A stretch of DNA of 64,000 nucleotides from NCBI RefSeq assembly GCF_006539925.1, contig NZ_BJNY01000016.1, forward strand, positions 25,423-89,422, read 5' to 3'. A program made the translations under genes and the position numbers. Position 1 is the first letter of the stretch. The number at the start of each line of letters is the position of its first letter. This document shows, in pieces, positions 38,892 through 48,171 of the stretch. Under the pieces are notes generated by a model, which made no database searches, was not told where the DNA came from, and was given only the letters and a program-made list of their open reading frames with translations. This stretch comes from Glutamicibacter uratoxydans. GTDB lineage: Bacteria > Actinomycetota > Actinomycetes > Actinomycetales > Micrococcaceae.

Positions 38892-39842
38892 ATGAAAAGT
38901 GACCGTCCAAACCGCAACTGGTTTTGGGCGGTCCTTTGTGTCTGCTGCATCTTCATCGGGATTTTGCCCTACATGCCGTGGCTGGCGGCGGGCTTTCTCC
39001 CTCGGATCCAAGCAATCCAACCATGGCTGCTGGCGATTATCGTCTTCGCGATCATCGCCGCGCTGATCCGCAGGCGTTGGCTGCCATCGGGAATCACTGC
39101 AGCGCTGTTGCTTGTAGGCATACTTCCCCTGGTGCACTTCAGCGGTGCTGCGCCTAATGGCAGCAATGGAAACCATGAATTGAAGGTCTTCTCGTTCAAC
39201 GCCGGGCGGGCTCAAGCTGACCCGCTACAGCTGGCCCAAGCCATACGCGAGGCTGACCCTGATGTGCTGGTACTCGTAGAAACCAGCGAGCCGCTGATTG
39301 CCTCCATCGGTAAGCTCAACGCACTCGAAGTGCTGAGCCATCGCAGCGGCACGGTGCCGACCGGGGGAGACCGCGATACCGTCGTCTTCTCTCGCTATCC
39401 GATGACCGAACGTCAGGAAGAAATCAGCGCGCAGAAAACTGGCTGGTACGGGTTCCCGGTAGTTGATATTGCTTCGCCTTCGGGGGTGTTCAGTGTTGTT
39501 GGAGTGCACGTTTATCCGCCGCTGGATGACGCAGAACGGTGGGAGCATGGTCTTGACCAGTTGAACCGCTGGGCCAGGCAGCAGGGAATGCAGCCGGTCA
39601 TTCTCGCCGGGGACTTCAACGCAACGAGGACTCATCCACAGTTCAGGCGATTGGCAGCGGACATGTCTGCGGAAAATACGATGTGGCCGCTGAACACTTG
39701 GCCAGCAGATCGCCAGTATCCGCCGATTATGGGGATCGATCGTGTACTTGCCCGCGGAATGAGTGTCTTGGATGCACGGAGCATCAAGATCGCCGGATCC
39801 GATCATTTGGCCCTGAGCGTGACAGTACGTTCCAGCTTGTAG
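38892..39842 (+). CDS. Membrane-anchored endonuclease/exonuclease/phosphatase family protein
   Basis: A 316-residue protein. Three hydrophobic helices (about 10-30, 40-60, 66-85) precede a catalytic domain that would face outward. Family motifs are LKVFSFNAGRA, DVLVLVETSE, ILAGDFNATRTHP with the catalytic Asp-Asn pair, and GIDRVLARG ... SDHLALSVTV with the C-terminal Asp-His. The substrate could be a nucleic acid, phospholipid or phosphate ester; it cannot be told from sequence. It lies 50 bases after the VOC gene, possibly one transcript. Confidence 0.88.
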   Translation: MKSDRPNRNWFWAVLCVCCIFIGILPYMPWLAAGFLPRIQAIQPWLLAIIVFAIIAALIRRRWLPSGITAALLLVGILPLVHFSGAAPNGSNGNHELKVFSFNAGRAQADPLQLAQAIREADPDVLVLVETSEPLIASIGKLNALEVLSHRSGTVPTGGDRDTVVFSRYPMTERQEEISAQKTGWYGFPVVDIASPSGVFSVVGVHVYPPLDDAERWEHGLDQLNRWARQQGMQPVILAGDFNATRTHPQFRRLAADMSAENTMWPLNTWPADRQYPPIMGIDRVLARGMSVLDARSIKIAGSDHLALSVTVRSSL

Positions 39843-40315
39843 TAGAGGCTTCGCAGCCAGGAGCTGTGGGAGTGCTCAAGAATTTCTGAAAGTGTCCATC
39901 TACGTGGCACAGGAGTGCGTTCAATGCGCCATCGCGGGGGAGTGGAGTTCCATCTGGCTCAGATGCACGCAACGTCGAAACGTTGATATTACGGGGATCT
40001 TCTGTATGGCGAGTGTGACGAAGAACGCGCCAATTCGCACTACCACACCATTTCAGATTCGCGCCACTCTAGGCTAGACTTAAGAATCTGTGCGCATGAT
40101 GTTCGAGGACTATCCACCTTCGGCATGATGCAGTGCGGTCGGAAAACGTTCCGGATGCACAACACAGCCTCGATATTTTACGCCTCGGCCCTGCCGCCAT
40201 TTGGGATCAGCATTCGGTGCGCCCGCGTCGGTGGGGGTAAGCGATCGTATCGTGGAGACCATATCCGTTCCGCAAGGCTCATTTATGAGAACCAGCGAGA
40301 CGACAGGAGTAAGAA
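39843..40315 (+). promoter_or_regulatory. Upstream region of the spc operon
   Basis: No gene is supported. The region must restart transcription after the insertion. The best promoter is TTCAGA (40052-40057), 17 bases, TAGACT (40075-40080), giving a leader of about 230 bases before rplN. ACAGGAG lies just before the start of rplN. Confidence 0.55.
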
Positions 40316-40687
40316 GTGATTCAGCAGGAGTCGCGACTCAAGGTTGCCGATAACACCGGTGCTAAGGAAATCCTTACCATTCGTGTGCTCGGTGGCTCGA
40401 AGCGTCGCTACGCAAGCATTGGCGACACCATTGTCGCTACCGTCAAGGATGCAATTCCTGGCGGCAACGTAAAGAAGGGCGACGTCGTCAAGGCTGTCGT
40501 CGTTCGCACCAAGAAGGAAATCCGTCGTGCAGACGGTTCCTACATCAAGTTCGACGAGAACGCTGCAGTGATCCTCAAGGGTGACGCTGCCGATCCTCGT
40601 GGCACTCGTATTTTCGGCCCAGTGGGTCGCGAACTTCGTGACAAGAAGTTCATGAAGATCGTTTCCCTGGCTCCGGAGGTGCTGTAA
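40316..40687 (+). CDS. rplN: 50S ribosomal protein L14
   Basis: A 123-residue (GTG start) inter-subunit protein. It has [41 protein letters not shown] and [20 protein letters not shown]. It opens the spc gene block, separated from rpsQ by 3.4 kb of other genes. ACAGGAG precedes GTG 40316. Confidence 0.98.
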   Translation: MIQQESRLKVADNTGAKEILTIRVLGGSKRRYASIGDTIVATVKDAIPGGNVKKGDVVKAVVVRTKKEIRRADGSYIKFDENAAVILKGDAADPRGTRIFGPVGRELRDKKFMKIVSLAPEVL

Positions 40688-40689
40688 CC

Positions 40690-41034
40690 ATGGGCGCAAA
40701 GATCAAGAAGGGCGATCTGGTTCAGATCCTCGCCGGCAAGGACAAGGGCCTGCAGGGCAAGGTACTGAAGGTCTTCCCAACCGACGCTCGTGTACTGGTT
40801 GAAGGCGTTAACCGCGTCACCAAGCACACCAAGGCTGGCCAGAACGAGAACGGTAACGCCACCGGCGGCATCGAGGTTGTTGAAGCTCCACTGCACGTTT
40901 CGAACGTTGCTGTGGTTGATCCAGAAACCAAGAAGCCAACCCGCGTTGGTTTCCGCGAGGAAACCGTAGAAAAGAACGGCGTGTCCAAGACTGTACGCGT
41001 TCGTTACGCCAAGGCTTCCGGAAAGGATCTGTAA
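40690..41034 (+). CDS. rplX: 50S ribosomal protein L24
   Basis: A 114-residue assembly-initiator protein with a KOW motif near the N-terminus ([21 protein letters not shown]). It then has [16 protein letters not shown] and the [20 protein letters not shown] core. The end overlaps rplE by one base (TAATG). Confidence 0.97.
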   Translation: MGAKIKKGDLVQILAGKDKGLQGKVLKVFPTDARVLVEGVNRVTKHTKAGQNENGNATGGIEVVEAPLHVSNVAVVDPETKKPTRVGFREETVEKNGVSKTVRVRYAKASGKDL

Positions 41035-41603
41035 TGACTGAAGCAGCCACCAAGATCCAGCCACGTCTGAAGGCTAAGTACGCCGCAGACATCCGCCCTG
41101 CACTGCAGGAGCAGTTCAAGTACGCTAACCCAATGCAGGTTCCTAACCTGACCAAGGTTGTCGTGAACATGGGTGTCGGCGAGGCCGCCAAGGACTCGAA
41201 GCTCATTGAAGGCGCCGTGCGCGATCTGACCGCAATTACCGGTCAGAAGCCAGTGGTTACCCGTGCCCGCAAGTCGATCGCTCAGTTCAAGCTGCGCGAA
41301 GGCATGCCGATCGGTACCCACACCACCCTGCGTAACGATCGCATGTGGGAATTCGTTGATCGCCTGATCACCCTGGCACTGCCTCGTATCCGCGACTTCC
41401 GCGGCCTGAGCGACCGCCAGTTCGATGGCAATGGCAACTACACTTTCGGTCTGACCGAACAGTCGATGTTCCATGAAATCGATCAGGACAAGATCGACCG
41501 CGTGCGCGGTATGGACATCACTGTGGTGACCACCGCCAAGACTGATGACGAAGGCCGCGCCTTGCTTAAGGCTCTGGGCTTCCCATTCAAGACCAACAAC
41601 TAA
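41034..41603 (+). CDS. rplE: 50S ribosomal protein L5
   Basis: A 189-residue protein that binds 5S rRNA and the P-site tRNA. It includes [59 protein letters not shown] and [19 protein letters not shown]. The N-terminal extension of about ten residues is common in actinobacteria. No rpsN (S14) gene follows it; rpsH is next. Confidence 0.98.
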   Translation: MTEAATKIQPRLKAKYAADIRPALQEQFKYANPMQVPNLTKVVVNMGVGEAAKDSKLIEGAVRDLTAITGQKPVVTRARKSIAQFKLREGMPIGTHTTLRNDRMWEFVDRLITLALPRIRDFRGLSDRQFDGNGNYTFGLTEQSMFHEIDQDKIDRVRGMDITVVTTAKTDDEGRALLKALGFPFKTNN

Positions 41604-41660
41604 TCTCACTACGTTACAGGTCCGCTAAGGAAACCGTAACGAGGAAGGGCTGAAGCCCAC

Positions 41661-42059
41661 ATGTCTATGACAGATCCAGTCGCAGATATGCTGACTCGTC
41701 TGCGCAACGCAAACTCGGCTTACCACGACACTGTGTCGATGCCGTCGAGCAAGCTCAAGGTGCGCATTGCCAACATCCTGAAGGAACAGGGCTACATTGC
41801 CTCCTTCGAGGAAGAGGCTGCTGAAGTTGGCAAGAAGCTGACCATCACTTTGAAGTACGGCCCATCGCGCGAGCGTTCGATCGCTGGCGTACGCCGTATC
41901 TCCAAGCCAGGTCTTCGCGTTTACGCAAAGTCCACCAACCTGCCACACGTACTTGGCGGTCTTGGCATTGCTATCCTGTCCACCTCCTCCGGTCTGCTTA
42001 CTGACCGTCAGGCTGCAAAGAAGGGCGTGGGTGGGGAAGTCCTCGCCTACGTCTGGTAA
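41661..42059 (+). CDS. rpsH: 30S ribosomal protein S8
   Basis: A 132-residue 16S rRNA-binding protein. In E. coli it also represses the spc operon. It has [36 protein letters not shown] and the C-terminal [29 protein letters not shown] lies upstream. Confidence 0.98.
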   Translation: MSMTDPVADMLTRLRNANSAYHDTVSMPSSKLKVRIANILKEQGYIASFEEEAAEVGKKLTITLKYGPSRERSIAGVRRISKPGLRVYAKSTNLPHVLGGLGIAILSTSSGLLTDRQAAKKGVGGEVLAYVW

Positions 42060-42079
42060 CGGGAAGGAAGGAAAACACT

Positions 42080-42616
42080 ATGTCACGTATTGGACGTCTT
42101 CCGATCACCGTTCCTGCAAACGTTGAACTGAACGTTGATGGCCAGAATGTTGCCGTCAAGGGCCCGAAGGGTGAGCTTTCGCTGACCGTTTCGGCTCCGA
42201 TCACCGTTTCCAAGGACGAGAACACTGTTACCGTTGCACGCCCGAACGACACCCGCGAGGCTCGTTCGCTGCACGGTCTGACCCGCACCCTGATCAACAA
42301 CCTGATCATCGGTGTGACCGATGGTTTCGAGAAGAAGCTCGAAATCCACGGTACCGGTTACCGCGTGCTGGCTAAGGGAACCGGCCTGGAGCTTGCTCTG
42401 GGTTACTCCCACCCAGTCAACGTAGAAGCACCAGCAGGCATCACCCTGTCTGTCGAGGGCAACAACAAGATCACCGTTGCTGGCATCGACAAGCAGCAGG
42501 TCGGCGAAGTTGCTGCCAACATCCGCAAGCTGCGCAAGACCGAGCCTTACAAGGGCAAGGGCATCCGCTACGCCGGCGAGAAGATCCTGCGCAAGGCTGG
42601 AAAGGCTGGTAAGTAA
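42080..42616 (+). CDS. rplF: 50S ribosomal protein L6
   Basis: A 178-residue protein near the sarcin-ricin loop. It starts [15 protein letters not shown]. It has [31 protein letters not shown] and the C-terminal [30 protein letters not shown] lies before the ATG. Confidence 0.98.
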   Translation: MSRIGRLPITVPANVELNVDGQNVAVKGPKGELSLTVSAPITVSKDENTVTVARPNDTREARSLHGLTRTLINNLIIGVTDGFEKKLEIHGTGYRVLAKGTGLELALGYSHPVNVEAPAGITLSVEGNNKITVAGIDKQQVGEVAANIRKLRKTEPYKGKGIRYAGEKILRKAGKAGK

Positions 42617-42618
42617 TT

Positions 42619-42990
42619 ATGGCTATCGGAATCAAGGGTAAGAGCAAGTCCGCTCAGCGCGGTCGCCGCCACCTGCGTGTGCGCAAGCGCATCGTCGGTA
42701 CCGAACTCCGCCCACGCCTGGTCGTCAACCGCTCGGCACGTCACATCTTCGTACAGATCGTTGACGACTCGAAGGGTATCACCCTGGCCAGCGCTTCGAC
42801 CATGGAAGCAGATCTTCGCGCAAGCGAGGACAACAAGACCGCAAAGGCCAAGCGCGTTGGCGAGCTCGTTGCAGAGCGTGCCAAGGCTGCAGGCGTTGAG
42901 GCTGTTGTCTTCGACCGCGGCGGCAACAAGTACACCGGCCGCGTGGCTGCTGTTGCTGACGGCGCACGTGAAGGTGGGCTGGCACTGTGA
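42619..42990 (+). CDS. rplR: 50S ribosomal protein L18
   Basis: A 123-residue 5S rRNA-binding protein. It includes [40 protein letters not shown] and [20 protein letters not shown]. It overlaps rpsE by 4 bases (GTGA), which couples their translation. Confidence 0.98.
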   Translation: MAIGIKGKSKSAQRGRRHLRVRKRIVGTELRPRLVVNRSARHIFVQIVDDSKGITLASASTMEADLRASEDNKTAKAKRVGELVAERAKAAGVEAVVFDRGGNKYTGRVAAVADGAREGGLAL

Positions 42991-43697
42991 GCGAAGCAAC
43001 TAACAAGAAGGAAACTCAGGTGTCTGAAGCTACTGAGGCAGTCGAGACTGCAGCTGCTCCCGCTACCGAGAACGCCGGATCCCGCCGTGGCGAGGGTCGC
43101 GGTCGCGGCGAAGGCCGCGGTCGTGGTGAAGGTCGTGGCCGCGGTCGCGACCAGAAGGATAACCGCAACGAAGACAAGGACAAGTTCCTTGAGCGCGTTG
43201 TAGCTATCAACCGCGTCTCCAAGGTCGTCAAGGGTGGTCGTCGCTTCAGCTTCACCGCTCTGGTAGTTGTCGGCGACGGCAACGGCCTGGTCGGCGTTGG
43301 CTACGGCAAGGCTAAGGAAGTTCCTGCTGCTATCGCCAAGGGCGTTGAAGAGGCTAAGAAGTCCTTCTTCCGCGTTCCACGCGTTGGCACCACCATTCCA
43401 CACATGGTCAAGGGTGAGGCCGCCGCTGGCGTCGTCATGCTTCGTCCAGCCGCTCCAGGTACCGGTGTTATCGCCGGCGGCCCAGTGCGCGCCGTGTTGG
43501 AGTGCGCAGGCATCCACGACATCCTGTCGAAGTCGATGGGTTCGCAGAACCAGATCAACATCGTTCAGGGCACCATCGCTGCACTGAAGGCTCTGGAAGA
43601 GCCTCAGGCTGTTGCAGCTCGCCGCGGTCTTCCGCTGGACGAGGTTGCACCAGCAGCAATGTTGCGTCACATCCAGTCCCAGAAGGCAGGTGCTTAA
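42987..43697 (+). CDS. rpsE: 30S ribosomal protein S5, with RG-repeat N-terminal extension
   Basis: A 236-residue protein of the mRNA channel. The core has [58 protein letters not shown] and a normal C-terminus. The first 65 or so residues are an extra, disordered part that includes a repeated Gly-Glu-Gly-Arg-Gly-Arg run (about residues 33-52). GTG 42987 overlaps rplR; GTG 43020 has a better ribosome binding site (GAAGGAA) and may be the true start. Confidence 0.97.
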   Translation: MSEATNKKETQVSEATEAVETAAAPATENAGSRRGEGRGRGEGRGRGEGRGRGRDQKDNRNEDKDKFLERVVAINRVSKVVKGGRRFSFTALVVVGDGNGLVGVGYGKAKEVPAAIAKGVEEAKKSFFRVPRVGTTIPHMVKGEAAAGVVMLRPAAPGTGVIAGGPVRAVLECAGIHDILSKSMGSQNQINIVQGTIAALKALEEPQAVAARRGLPLDEVAPAAMLRHIQSQKAGA

Positions 43698-43702
43698 TCT
43701 CA

Positions 43703-43909
43703 ATGGCTAAGAACATTGTTCCAAGCGACGCCAAGCTGGAAATCACCCAGATCAAGTCGATCATCGGTGGCACTGAGGCACAGCGCAGCGTAGTACGTTC
43801 GCTGGGTCTGAAACGTATCGGACAGACCGTTGTCCGCACCGCTGACCCAGTGACCGTTGGTATGGTCAACAAGGTCCCGCACCTGCTGAAGGTTGAGGAG
43901 GCTAAGTAA
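43703..43909 (+). CDS. rpmD: 50S ribosomal protein L30
   Basis: A 68-residue protein: [19 protein letters not shown], then [20 protein letters not shown] and [16 protein letters not shown] 43703 follows 3 bases after the rpsE stop TAA. The frame stays open upstream through rpsE, but that is not part of the gene. Confidence 0.97.
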   Translation: MAKNIVPSDAKLEITQIKSIIGGTEAQRSVVRSLGLKRIGQTVVRTADPVTVGMVNKVPHLLKVEEAK

Positions 43910-43910
43910 C

Positions 43911-44363
43911 ATGGCTGAAGAAAAAGCACTGAAGGTTCACCACCTGCGTCCAGCAGAGGGTGCCAAGACCGCCAAGACCCGCGTTGGTCGTGGTGAAGGC
44001 TCCAAGGGTAAGACCGCCGGCCGCGGTACCAAGGGTACCAAGGCTCGTTACCAGGTGAAGGCAGGCTTCGCAGGTGGACAGCTTCCGCTGCACATGCGTC
44101 TGCCAAAGCTGCGCGGCTTCAAGAACCCATTCCGCGTCGAGTTCCAGGTTGTAAACCTGGACAAGATCTCGGAGCTGTTCCCAGAGGGTGGCGAAGTCAC
44201 CGTCGAGGCACTGGTTGCCAAGGGCGCCGTTCGCAAGAACCAGCCTGTCAAGGTCCTGGGCACCGGCGAGATCTCGGTCAAGGTTGACGTGAAGGTTGAC
44301 GCCTTCTCCGCTTCCGCATCCGAGAAGATCGTCGCTGCTGGCGGCTCGGCTAACACCCTGTAA
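43911..44363 (+). CDS. rplO: 50S ribosomal protein L15
   Basis: A 150-residue late-assembly protein. It has [60 protein letters not shown] and [20 protein letters not shown]. It begins one base after the rpmD stop codon. Instead of running into secY, it ends at a very stable terminator. Confidence 0.98.
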   Translation: MAEEKALKVHHLRPAEGAKTAKTRVGRGEGSKGKTAGRGTKGTKARYQVKAGFAGGQLPLHMRLPKLRGFKNPFRVEFQVVNLDKISELFPEGGEVTVEALVAKGAVRKNQPVKVLGTGEISVKVDVKVDAFSASASEKIVAAGGSANTL

Positions 44364-44382
44364 TTTACCGGGTAAGCTGCTG

Positions 44383-44427
44383 AAATTCCCCGCACACGTT
44401 GAGCAATCAATGTGTGCGGGGAATTTT
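44383..44427 (+). terminator. Strong terminator between rplO and secY
   Basis: A fully paired 20-bp stem (44383-44402 with 44407-44426, one G-T pair) closed by GCAA and followed by T residues. Confidence 0.95.
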
Positions 44428-44530
44428 GCTATCCGTGAAAGAATTTCTTCACATATCTGCGAAAGCCGAAGTTGATCAGGTCGTATTTATGACAGATCAG
44501 CGCAACCAGGCCACTTTTCGTGTCGCCTGT

Positions 44531-44561
44531 TTGGCGGATAAGTACCTTGGACGGCTAGAAT
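44531..44561 (+). promoter_or_regulatory. Candidate secY promoter
   Basis: TTGGCG (44531-44536), 19 bases, TAGAAT (44556-44561). A separate promoter is expected here because a terminator stands after rplO. Confidence 0.45.
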
Positions 44562-44620
44562 CATTTAGGTCTTATGTCATATCTGACAACTAGACTTTGG
44601 AACATACTTCAGGAGGACGC

Positions 44621-45925
44621 TTGTTCAGCGCCATAGCCCGAATTTTTCGGACGCCTGACCTGCGCAACAAGTTGCTGTTCACGATCGGGATCATTGCGAT
44701 CTACCGCATCGGTGTTTTCATCCCGGCTCCGGGCATTGACTACAGCAACGTTCAGCAGTGTCTGGCTATGGGAAACACCACCGGTGGACTCTATTCGTTT
44801 GTGAATCTGTTCAGCGGCGGTGCCCTGTTGCAGGTCTCCATTTTTGCGATGGGCATCATGCCGTACATTACGGCTGCCATTATTGTGCAGCTGCTGCGCG
44901 TGGTTATTCCGCACTTTGAGACTTTGCACCAGGAAGGCCAGGCCGGACAGGGCAAGCTCACCCAGTACACCCGCTACCTGACCATTGCACTGGCCCTGTT
45001 GCAGGGCACCACGCTGGTCACCCTGGCGCGCACCGGAAACCTCTTCCCAAGCTGCAGCCTGCCGCTGGTTCCAGACGACTCCCTGATGGTCATCATGCTG
45101 ATGATCATCGCGCTGACCGCAGGCACCGGCCTGATCATGTGGATGGGCGAGCTGATCACCGAACGCGGCGTCGGCAACGGCATGTCGATCTTGATCTTCA
45201 TCTCGATTGCTTCGGGCTTCCCTGCATCGATGTCCTCCATTCTGCAGACTAAGGGCTGGGCCACCTTCCTTGGCGTGCTGGCCATCGGCCTGCTGATCGT
45301 GGCACTGATCGTGTTCGTGGAGCAGTCTCAGCGCCGCGTGCCGGTGCAGTACGCTAAGCGCACCATCGGCCGGCGCACCGTAGGCGGAACCTCCACCTAC
45401 ATCCCGTTGAAGGTCAACATGGCCAACGTGATCCCGGTGATCTTCGCATCCTCGATCCTGGCGCTGCCGCAGATGATCGTCCAGTTCAACACGAACGACG
45501 ACGGCACCCTGCCAGGCTGGGCCATGTGGCTGCAGACCCATTCCTCGACCTCGTCGCCGTGGTACATGCTGGTCTACACGCTGCTGACCATCGGCTTCAC
45601 CTACTTCTACGTGGCCATCACCTTCAACCCTGTTGAGGTGGCTGACAACATGAAGAAGTACGGCGGCTTCATCCCGGGCATCCGCGCCGGCAAGCCGACC
45701 GCCGAATACCTGCAGTACGTGATCTCCCGCATCACCTTCCCGGGTTCGCTGTACCTCGCATTCGTGGCGTTGATCCCGCTGATCGCCTTCGTGCTGATCA
45801 ACGCAGACCAGAACTTCCCATTCGGCGGAACCTCGATCATCATCATGGTTGGTGTTGGCCTCGAGACCGTCAAACAAATTAATGCTCAAATGCAGCAACG
45901 AAACTACGAAGGGCTACTGCGATGA
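44621..45925 (+). CDS. secY: Preprotein translocase subunit SecY
   Basis: A 434-residue, ten-helix channel of the Sec translocon in the cytoplasmic membrane. It begins LFSAIARIFRTPDLRNKLLF and includes GRRTVGGTSTYIPLKVNMAN, NPVEVADNMKKYGGFIPGIR and the C-terminal GLETVKQINAQMQQRNYEG. I use TTG 44621 because AGGAGG is at 44611-44616; an in-frame TTG at 44597 lacks a site. It works with SecE (7416). The stop overlaps adk by 4 bases. Confidence 0.97.
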   Translation: MFSAIARIFRTPDLRNKLLFTIGIIAIYRIGVFIPAPGIDYSNVQQCLAMGNTTGGLYSFVNLFSGGALLQVSIFAMGIMPYITAAIIVQLLRVVIPHFETLHQEGQAGQGKLTQYTRYLTIALALLQGTTLVTLARTGNLFPSCSLPLVPDDSLMVIMLMIIALTAGTGLIMWMGELITERGVGNGMSILIFISIASGFPASMSSILQTKGWATFLGVLAIGLLIVALIVFVEQSQRRVPVQYAKRTIGRRTVGGTSTYIPLKVNMANVIPVIFASSILALPQMIVQFNTNDDGTLPGWAMWLQTHSSTSSPWYMLVYTLLTIGFTYFYVAITFNPVEVADNMKKYGGFIPGIRAGKPTAEYLQYVISRITFPGSLYLAFVALIPLIAFVLINADQNFPFGGTSIIIMVGVGLETVKQINAQMQQRNYEGLLR

Positions 45926-46494
45926 GTCGACTGCTAATCATTGGTCCCCCAGGTGCCGGCAAGGGCACCCAGGCCATAAAGATCTCCGAGCGCCTGGAGA
46001 TCGTCGCGATCTCCACCGGCGACATCTTCCGCGCCAACGTCAAGGGCGGCACCCCGCTGGGCATCGAAGCCAAGAAGTACATCGACAACGGTGACTTCGT
46101 TCCGGACTCGGTCACCAACAACATGGTCGAGGACCGCCTGAACCAGGACGACGTAGCCAACGGCTTCCTGCTGGACGGCTACCCACGCACCAGCGCCCAG
46201 GTCGACGCACTGGATGCCATGCTGGCAGCCAAGGGCATCGCGCTGGATGCGGTGCTGCAGCTGACCGCTGACGACGACGAGCTGGTTGCCCGCCTACTCA
46301 AGCGTGCAGAGATCGAAGGCCGTGCAGATGACACCGAAGACGTCATCCGCCACCGCCTGAGCCTGTACCACGCTGAGACCCGCATCGTGGTCGACCGCTA
46401 CGAAGAGCGCGGCATCGTGCGCAAGGTCGACGGCATCGGCGCCATCGACGAGGTCACCGACCGCGTGCTGGCCGCACTGAACGTCAACGCCTAA
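45922..46494 (+). CDS. adk: Adenylate kinase (short-LID type)
   Basis: A 190-residue enzyme converting ATP + AMP to 2 ADP. The P-loop is GPPGAGKGTQA; AMP-binding motifs are STGDIFR and LDGYPRTSAQ. The LID is short, with no zinc Cys residues (LLKRAEIEGRADDTEDVIRHR), as in other actinobacterial enzymes. Its ATG overlaps the secY stop (ATGA), the usual secY-adk pair. Confidence 0.97.
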   Translation: MSRLLIIGPPGAGKGTQAIKISERLEIVAISTGDIFRANVKGGTPLGIEAKKYIDNGDFVPDSVTNNMVEDRLNQDDVANGFLLDGYPRTSAQVDALDAMLAAKGIALDAVLQLTADDDELVARLLKRAEIEGRADDTEDVIRHRLSLYHAETRIVVDRYEERGIVRKVDGIGAIDEVTDRVLAALNVNA

Positions 46495-46508
46495 GTCCTA
46501 GGCGCAGC

Positions 46509-46566
46509 GCGCAGGGATCGTGAACAGGCAGCAATGCAGCTGCCGCACGGTCCCTGCGCTCTTTTT
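46509..46566 (+). terminator. Terminator-like hairpin after adk
   Basis: GCGCAGGGA pairs with TCCCTGCGC (outer arms), with an inner GGCAGC...GCTGCC helix, followed by TCTTTTT. It may reduce read-through into map. Confidence 0.85.
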
Positions 46567-46602
46567 ACCTATATCAGCCCATGAACAACCAGGGGAGTCA
46601 TC

Positions 46603-47436
46603 TTGGCTTTTGGACAGCCTCGCATTGAATACAAATCCAACTCGGAAATCCTGAAGATGCGTGAAGCCGGCCTGGTGCTGGCAGAGGCATTGGACGAGGC
46701 TGTCGCCAAGGCCCAGCCCGGAGTGACCACCGCGGCCATCGACAAGGTCTTCGCCAAGGTGCTTGAACGCCACGGCGCCACCAGCAACTTCCTGGGCTAC
46801 CACGGGTTCCCGGCAACCATCTGCGCCTCGGTCAACCACGAAGTGGTCCATGGCTTCCCTTCGGAGTACGAGCTCAAGGACGGGGACGTGCTGAAGATCG
46901 ACGGCGGCGCTATCGTCAACGGCTGGCATTCGGACTCGGCGCGCACCGTGCTGGTCGGCAAGAACATCGACCCCGCAGACCAGCGCTTGAGCGACATCAC
47001 CGAGCAGGCCATGTGGGCCGGCATCGCCGCCGCGGCCAATGCACGGTTCATCGGGCAGATCGGCGAAGCTATCGACGATTTCGTCACCAGCCAGCCAGGC
47101 GATGAGCTGGGCATCCTGGAAGACTACTGCGGCCACGGCATCGGCTCCGCCATGCACATGGCGCCCGATGTGCTGAACTACAACTCCGGCCACCGCGGCC
47201 CGCGCATCAAGCCGGGCATGGCGCTGGCCATCGAGCCGATGCTGGTGCGCGGCGGCATTGAGACCTCGGTATTGGAAGACGACTGGACGGTTGTCACCAA
47301 CGACAAGTCCAACGCCTCGCAGTGGGAGCACACGGTCGCCTTCCACATGGGCGGCATCTGGGTGCTCTCAGCCCACGACGGGGGAGAAGCTGGGCTTGCT
47401 CCCTTCGGCGTGACTCCATCGCCAATCCGTCCATAG
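46603..47436 (+). CDS. map: Methionine aminopeptidase, type I
   Basis: A 277-residue enzyme removing N-terminal Met from new proteins. Metal ligands are visible in order: Asp in KIDGGAIV, Asp in WHSDSARTV, His in GHGIGSAMH, Glu in LAIEPMLV and Glu in QWEHTVAFH. The His in FPATICASVNHEVVHGFP is also conserved. Start is TTG 46603 with AGGGGA upstream. It follows secY-adk, as in many actinobacteria. Confidence 0.96.
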   Translation: MAFGQPRIEYKSNSEILKMREAGLVLAEALDEAVAKAQPGVTTAAIDKVFAKVLERHGATSNFLGYHGFPATICASVNHEVVHGFPSEYELKDGDVLKIDGGAIVNGWHSDSARTVLVGKNIDPADQRLSDITEQAMWAGIAAAANARFIGQIGEAIDDFVTSQPGDELGILEDYCGHGIGSAMHMAPDVLNYNSGHRGPRIKPGMALAIEPMLVRGGIETSVLEDDWTVVTNDKSNASQWEHTVAFHMGGIWVLSAHDGGEAGLAPFGVTPSPIRP

Positions 47437-47463
47437 CGCCAAGCCGCAACTCAACAGCGCAGA

Positions 47464-47504
47464 TTAGATCCAGCACCGGCGAACTGCCGTAGTGCTGGAT
47501 CTAA
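47464..47504 (+). terminator. Terminator-like hairpin after map
   Basis: TTAGATCCAGCAC pairs perfectly with GTGCTGGATCTAA; the loop contains a second CGGC/GCCG pairing. A weak T-run follows. Confidence 0.75.
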
Positions 47505-47525
47505 CACTTTAAAAGCCGACTCGAA

Positions 47526-47555
47526 TTGGCCATTGAAGAATCAATAGCGTATTGT
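47526..47555 (+). promoter_or_regulatory. Candidate infA promoter
   Basis: TTGGCC (47526-47531), 18 bases, TATTGT (47550-47555). It gives a leader of about 110 bases containing two hairpins. Confidence 0.4.
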
Positions 47556-47606
47556 TATTTGTTGGTTCGCTATTTAAGTGCGCCCAAAACTTCAGGTCTT
47601 GGACGC

Positions 47607-47655
47607 ATTGGTTGCGAACTTGAACCAATTACTTGTTGAGGGTGATCCTCAACAA
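47607..47655 (+). promoter_or_regulatory. Tandem hairpins in the infA leader
   Basis: ATTGGTT (47607-47613) pairs with AACCAAT (47623-47629), and TTGTTGAGG (47633-47641) with CCTCAACAA (47647-47655) around GTGAT. Both stems are perfect. The second ends 18 bases before the infA start, so it may affect initiation. Confidence 0.6.
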
Positions 47656-47673
47656 CCAAAGTTAGCGGGGAAA

Positions 47674-47895
47674 ATGGGCAAGAAGGAAGGTGTCATCCAG
47701 GTAGAGGGCACTGTGACCGAAGCGCTGCCGAACGCGATGTTCCGCGTGGAGCTGCCAAATGGACACGTGGTGCTCGCCACTATCTCGGGTAAGATGCGTC
47801 AGCACTACATTCGAATCCTCCCAGAGGACCGAGTGCAGGTTGAAATGAGCCCATACGATCTCAACCGAGGTCGTATCGTTTACCGCTACAAGTAA
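47674..47895 (+). CDS. infA: Translation initiation factor IF-1
   Basis: A 73-residue OB-fold factor that binds the A site of the 30S subunit. It reads [20 protein letters not shown], then [20 protein letters not shown] and [18 protein letters not shown] 47674 with GCGGGGA just before it. It starts the infA-rpmJ-rpsM-rpsK-rpoA-rplQ block. Confidence 0.98.
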   Translation: MGKKEGVIQVEGTVTEALPNAMFRVELPNGHVVLATISGKMRQHYIRILPEDRVQVEMSPYDLNRGRIVYRYK

Positions 47896-48020
47896 ACAGC
47901 ACTGAAAAGACTTTCCTAGCGGATGTTGTGCGTTCAATCGCAAAACGTCCGCTAGAGCAATGTTCTTGGATAAGCTTTTTACTGCTCCACAAATAACTGC
48001 AACCGCAAGAGGAGTAACCC

Positions 48021-48134
48021 TTGAAGGTTAACCCAAGCGTGAAGCCGATCTGCGACAAGTGCAAGGTAATCCGCCGCAATGGTCGCGTCATGGTGATCTG
48101 CGAGAACCCACGCCACAAGCAGCGTCAGGGCTAA
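48021..48134 (+). CDS. rpmJ: 50S ribosomal protein L36
   Basis: A 37-residue zinc-binding protein. Start is TTG 48021 with AGAGGAG upstream. After the start it reads [20 protein letters not shown] and ends [10 protein letters not shown]. The zinc ligands CxxC, Cys27 and His32 are all present, so this is the zinc-containing (C+) form. It lies between infA and rpsM. Confidence 0.96.
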   Translation: MKVNPSVKPICDKCKVIRRNGRVMVICENPRHKQRQG

Positions 48135-48171
48135 TCCCGTTCTTCGGGATTCCCACGCGTAGTCGAAAATA

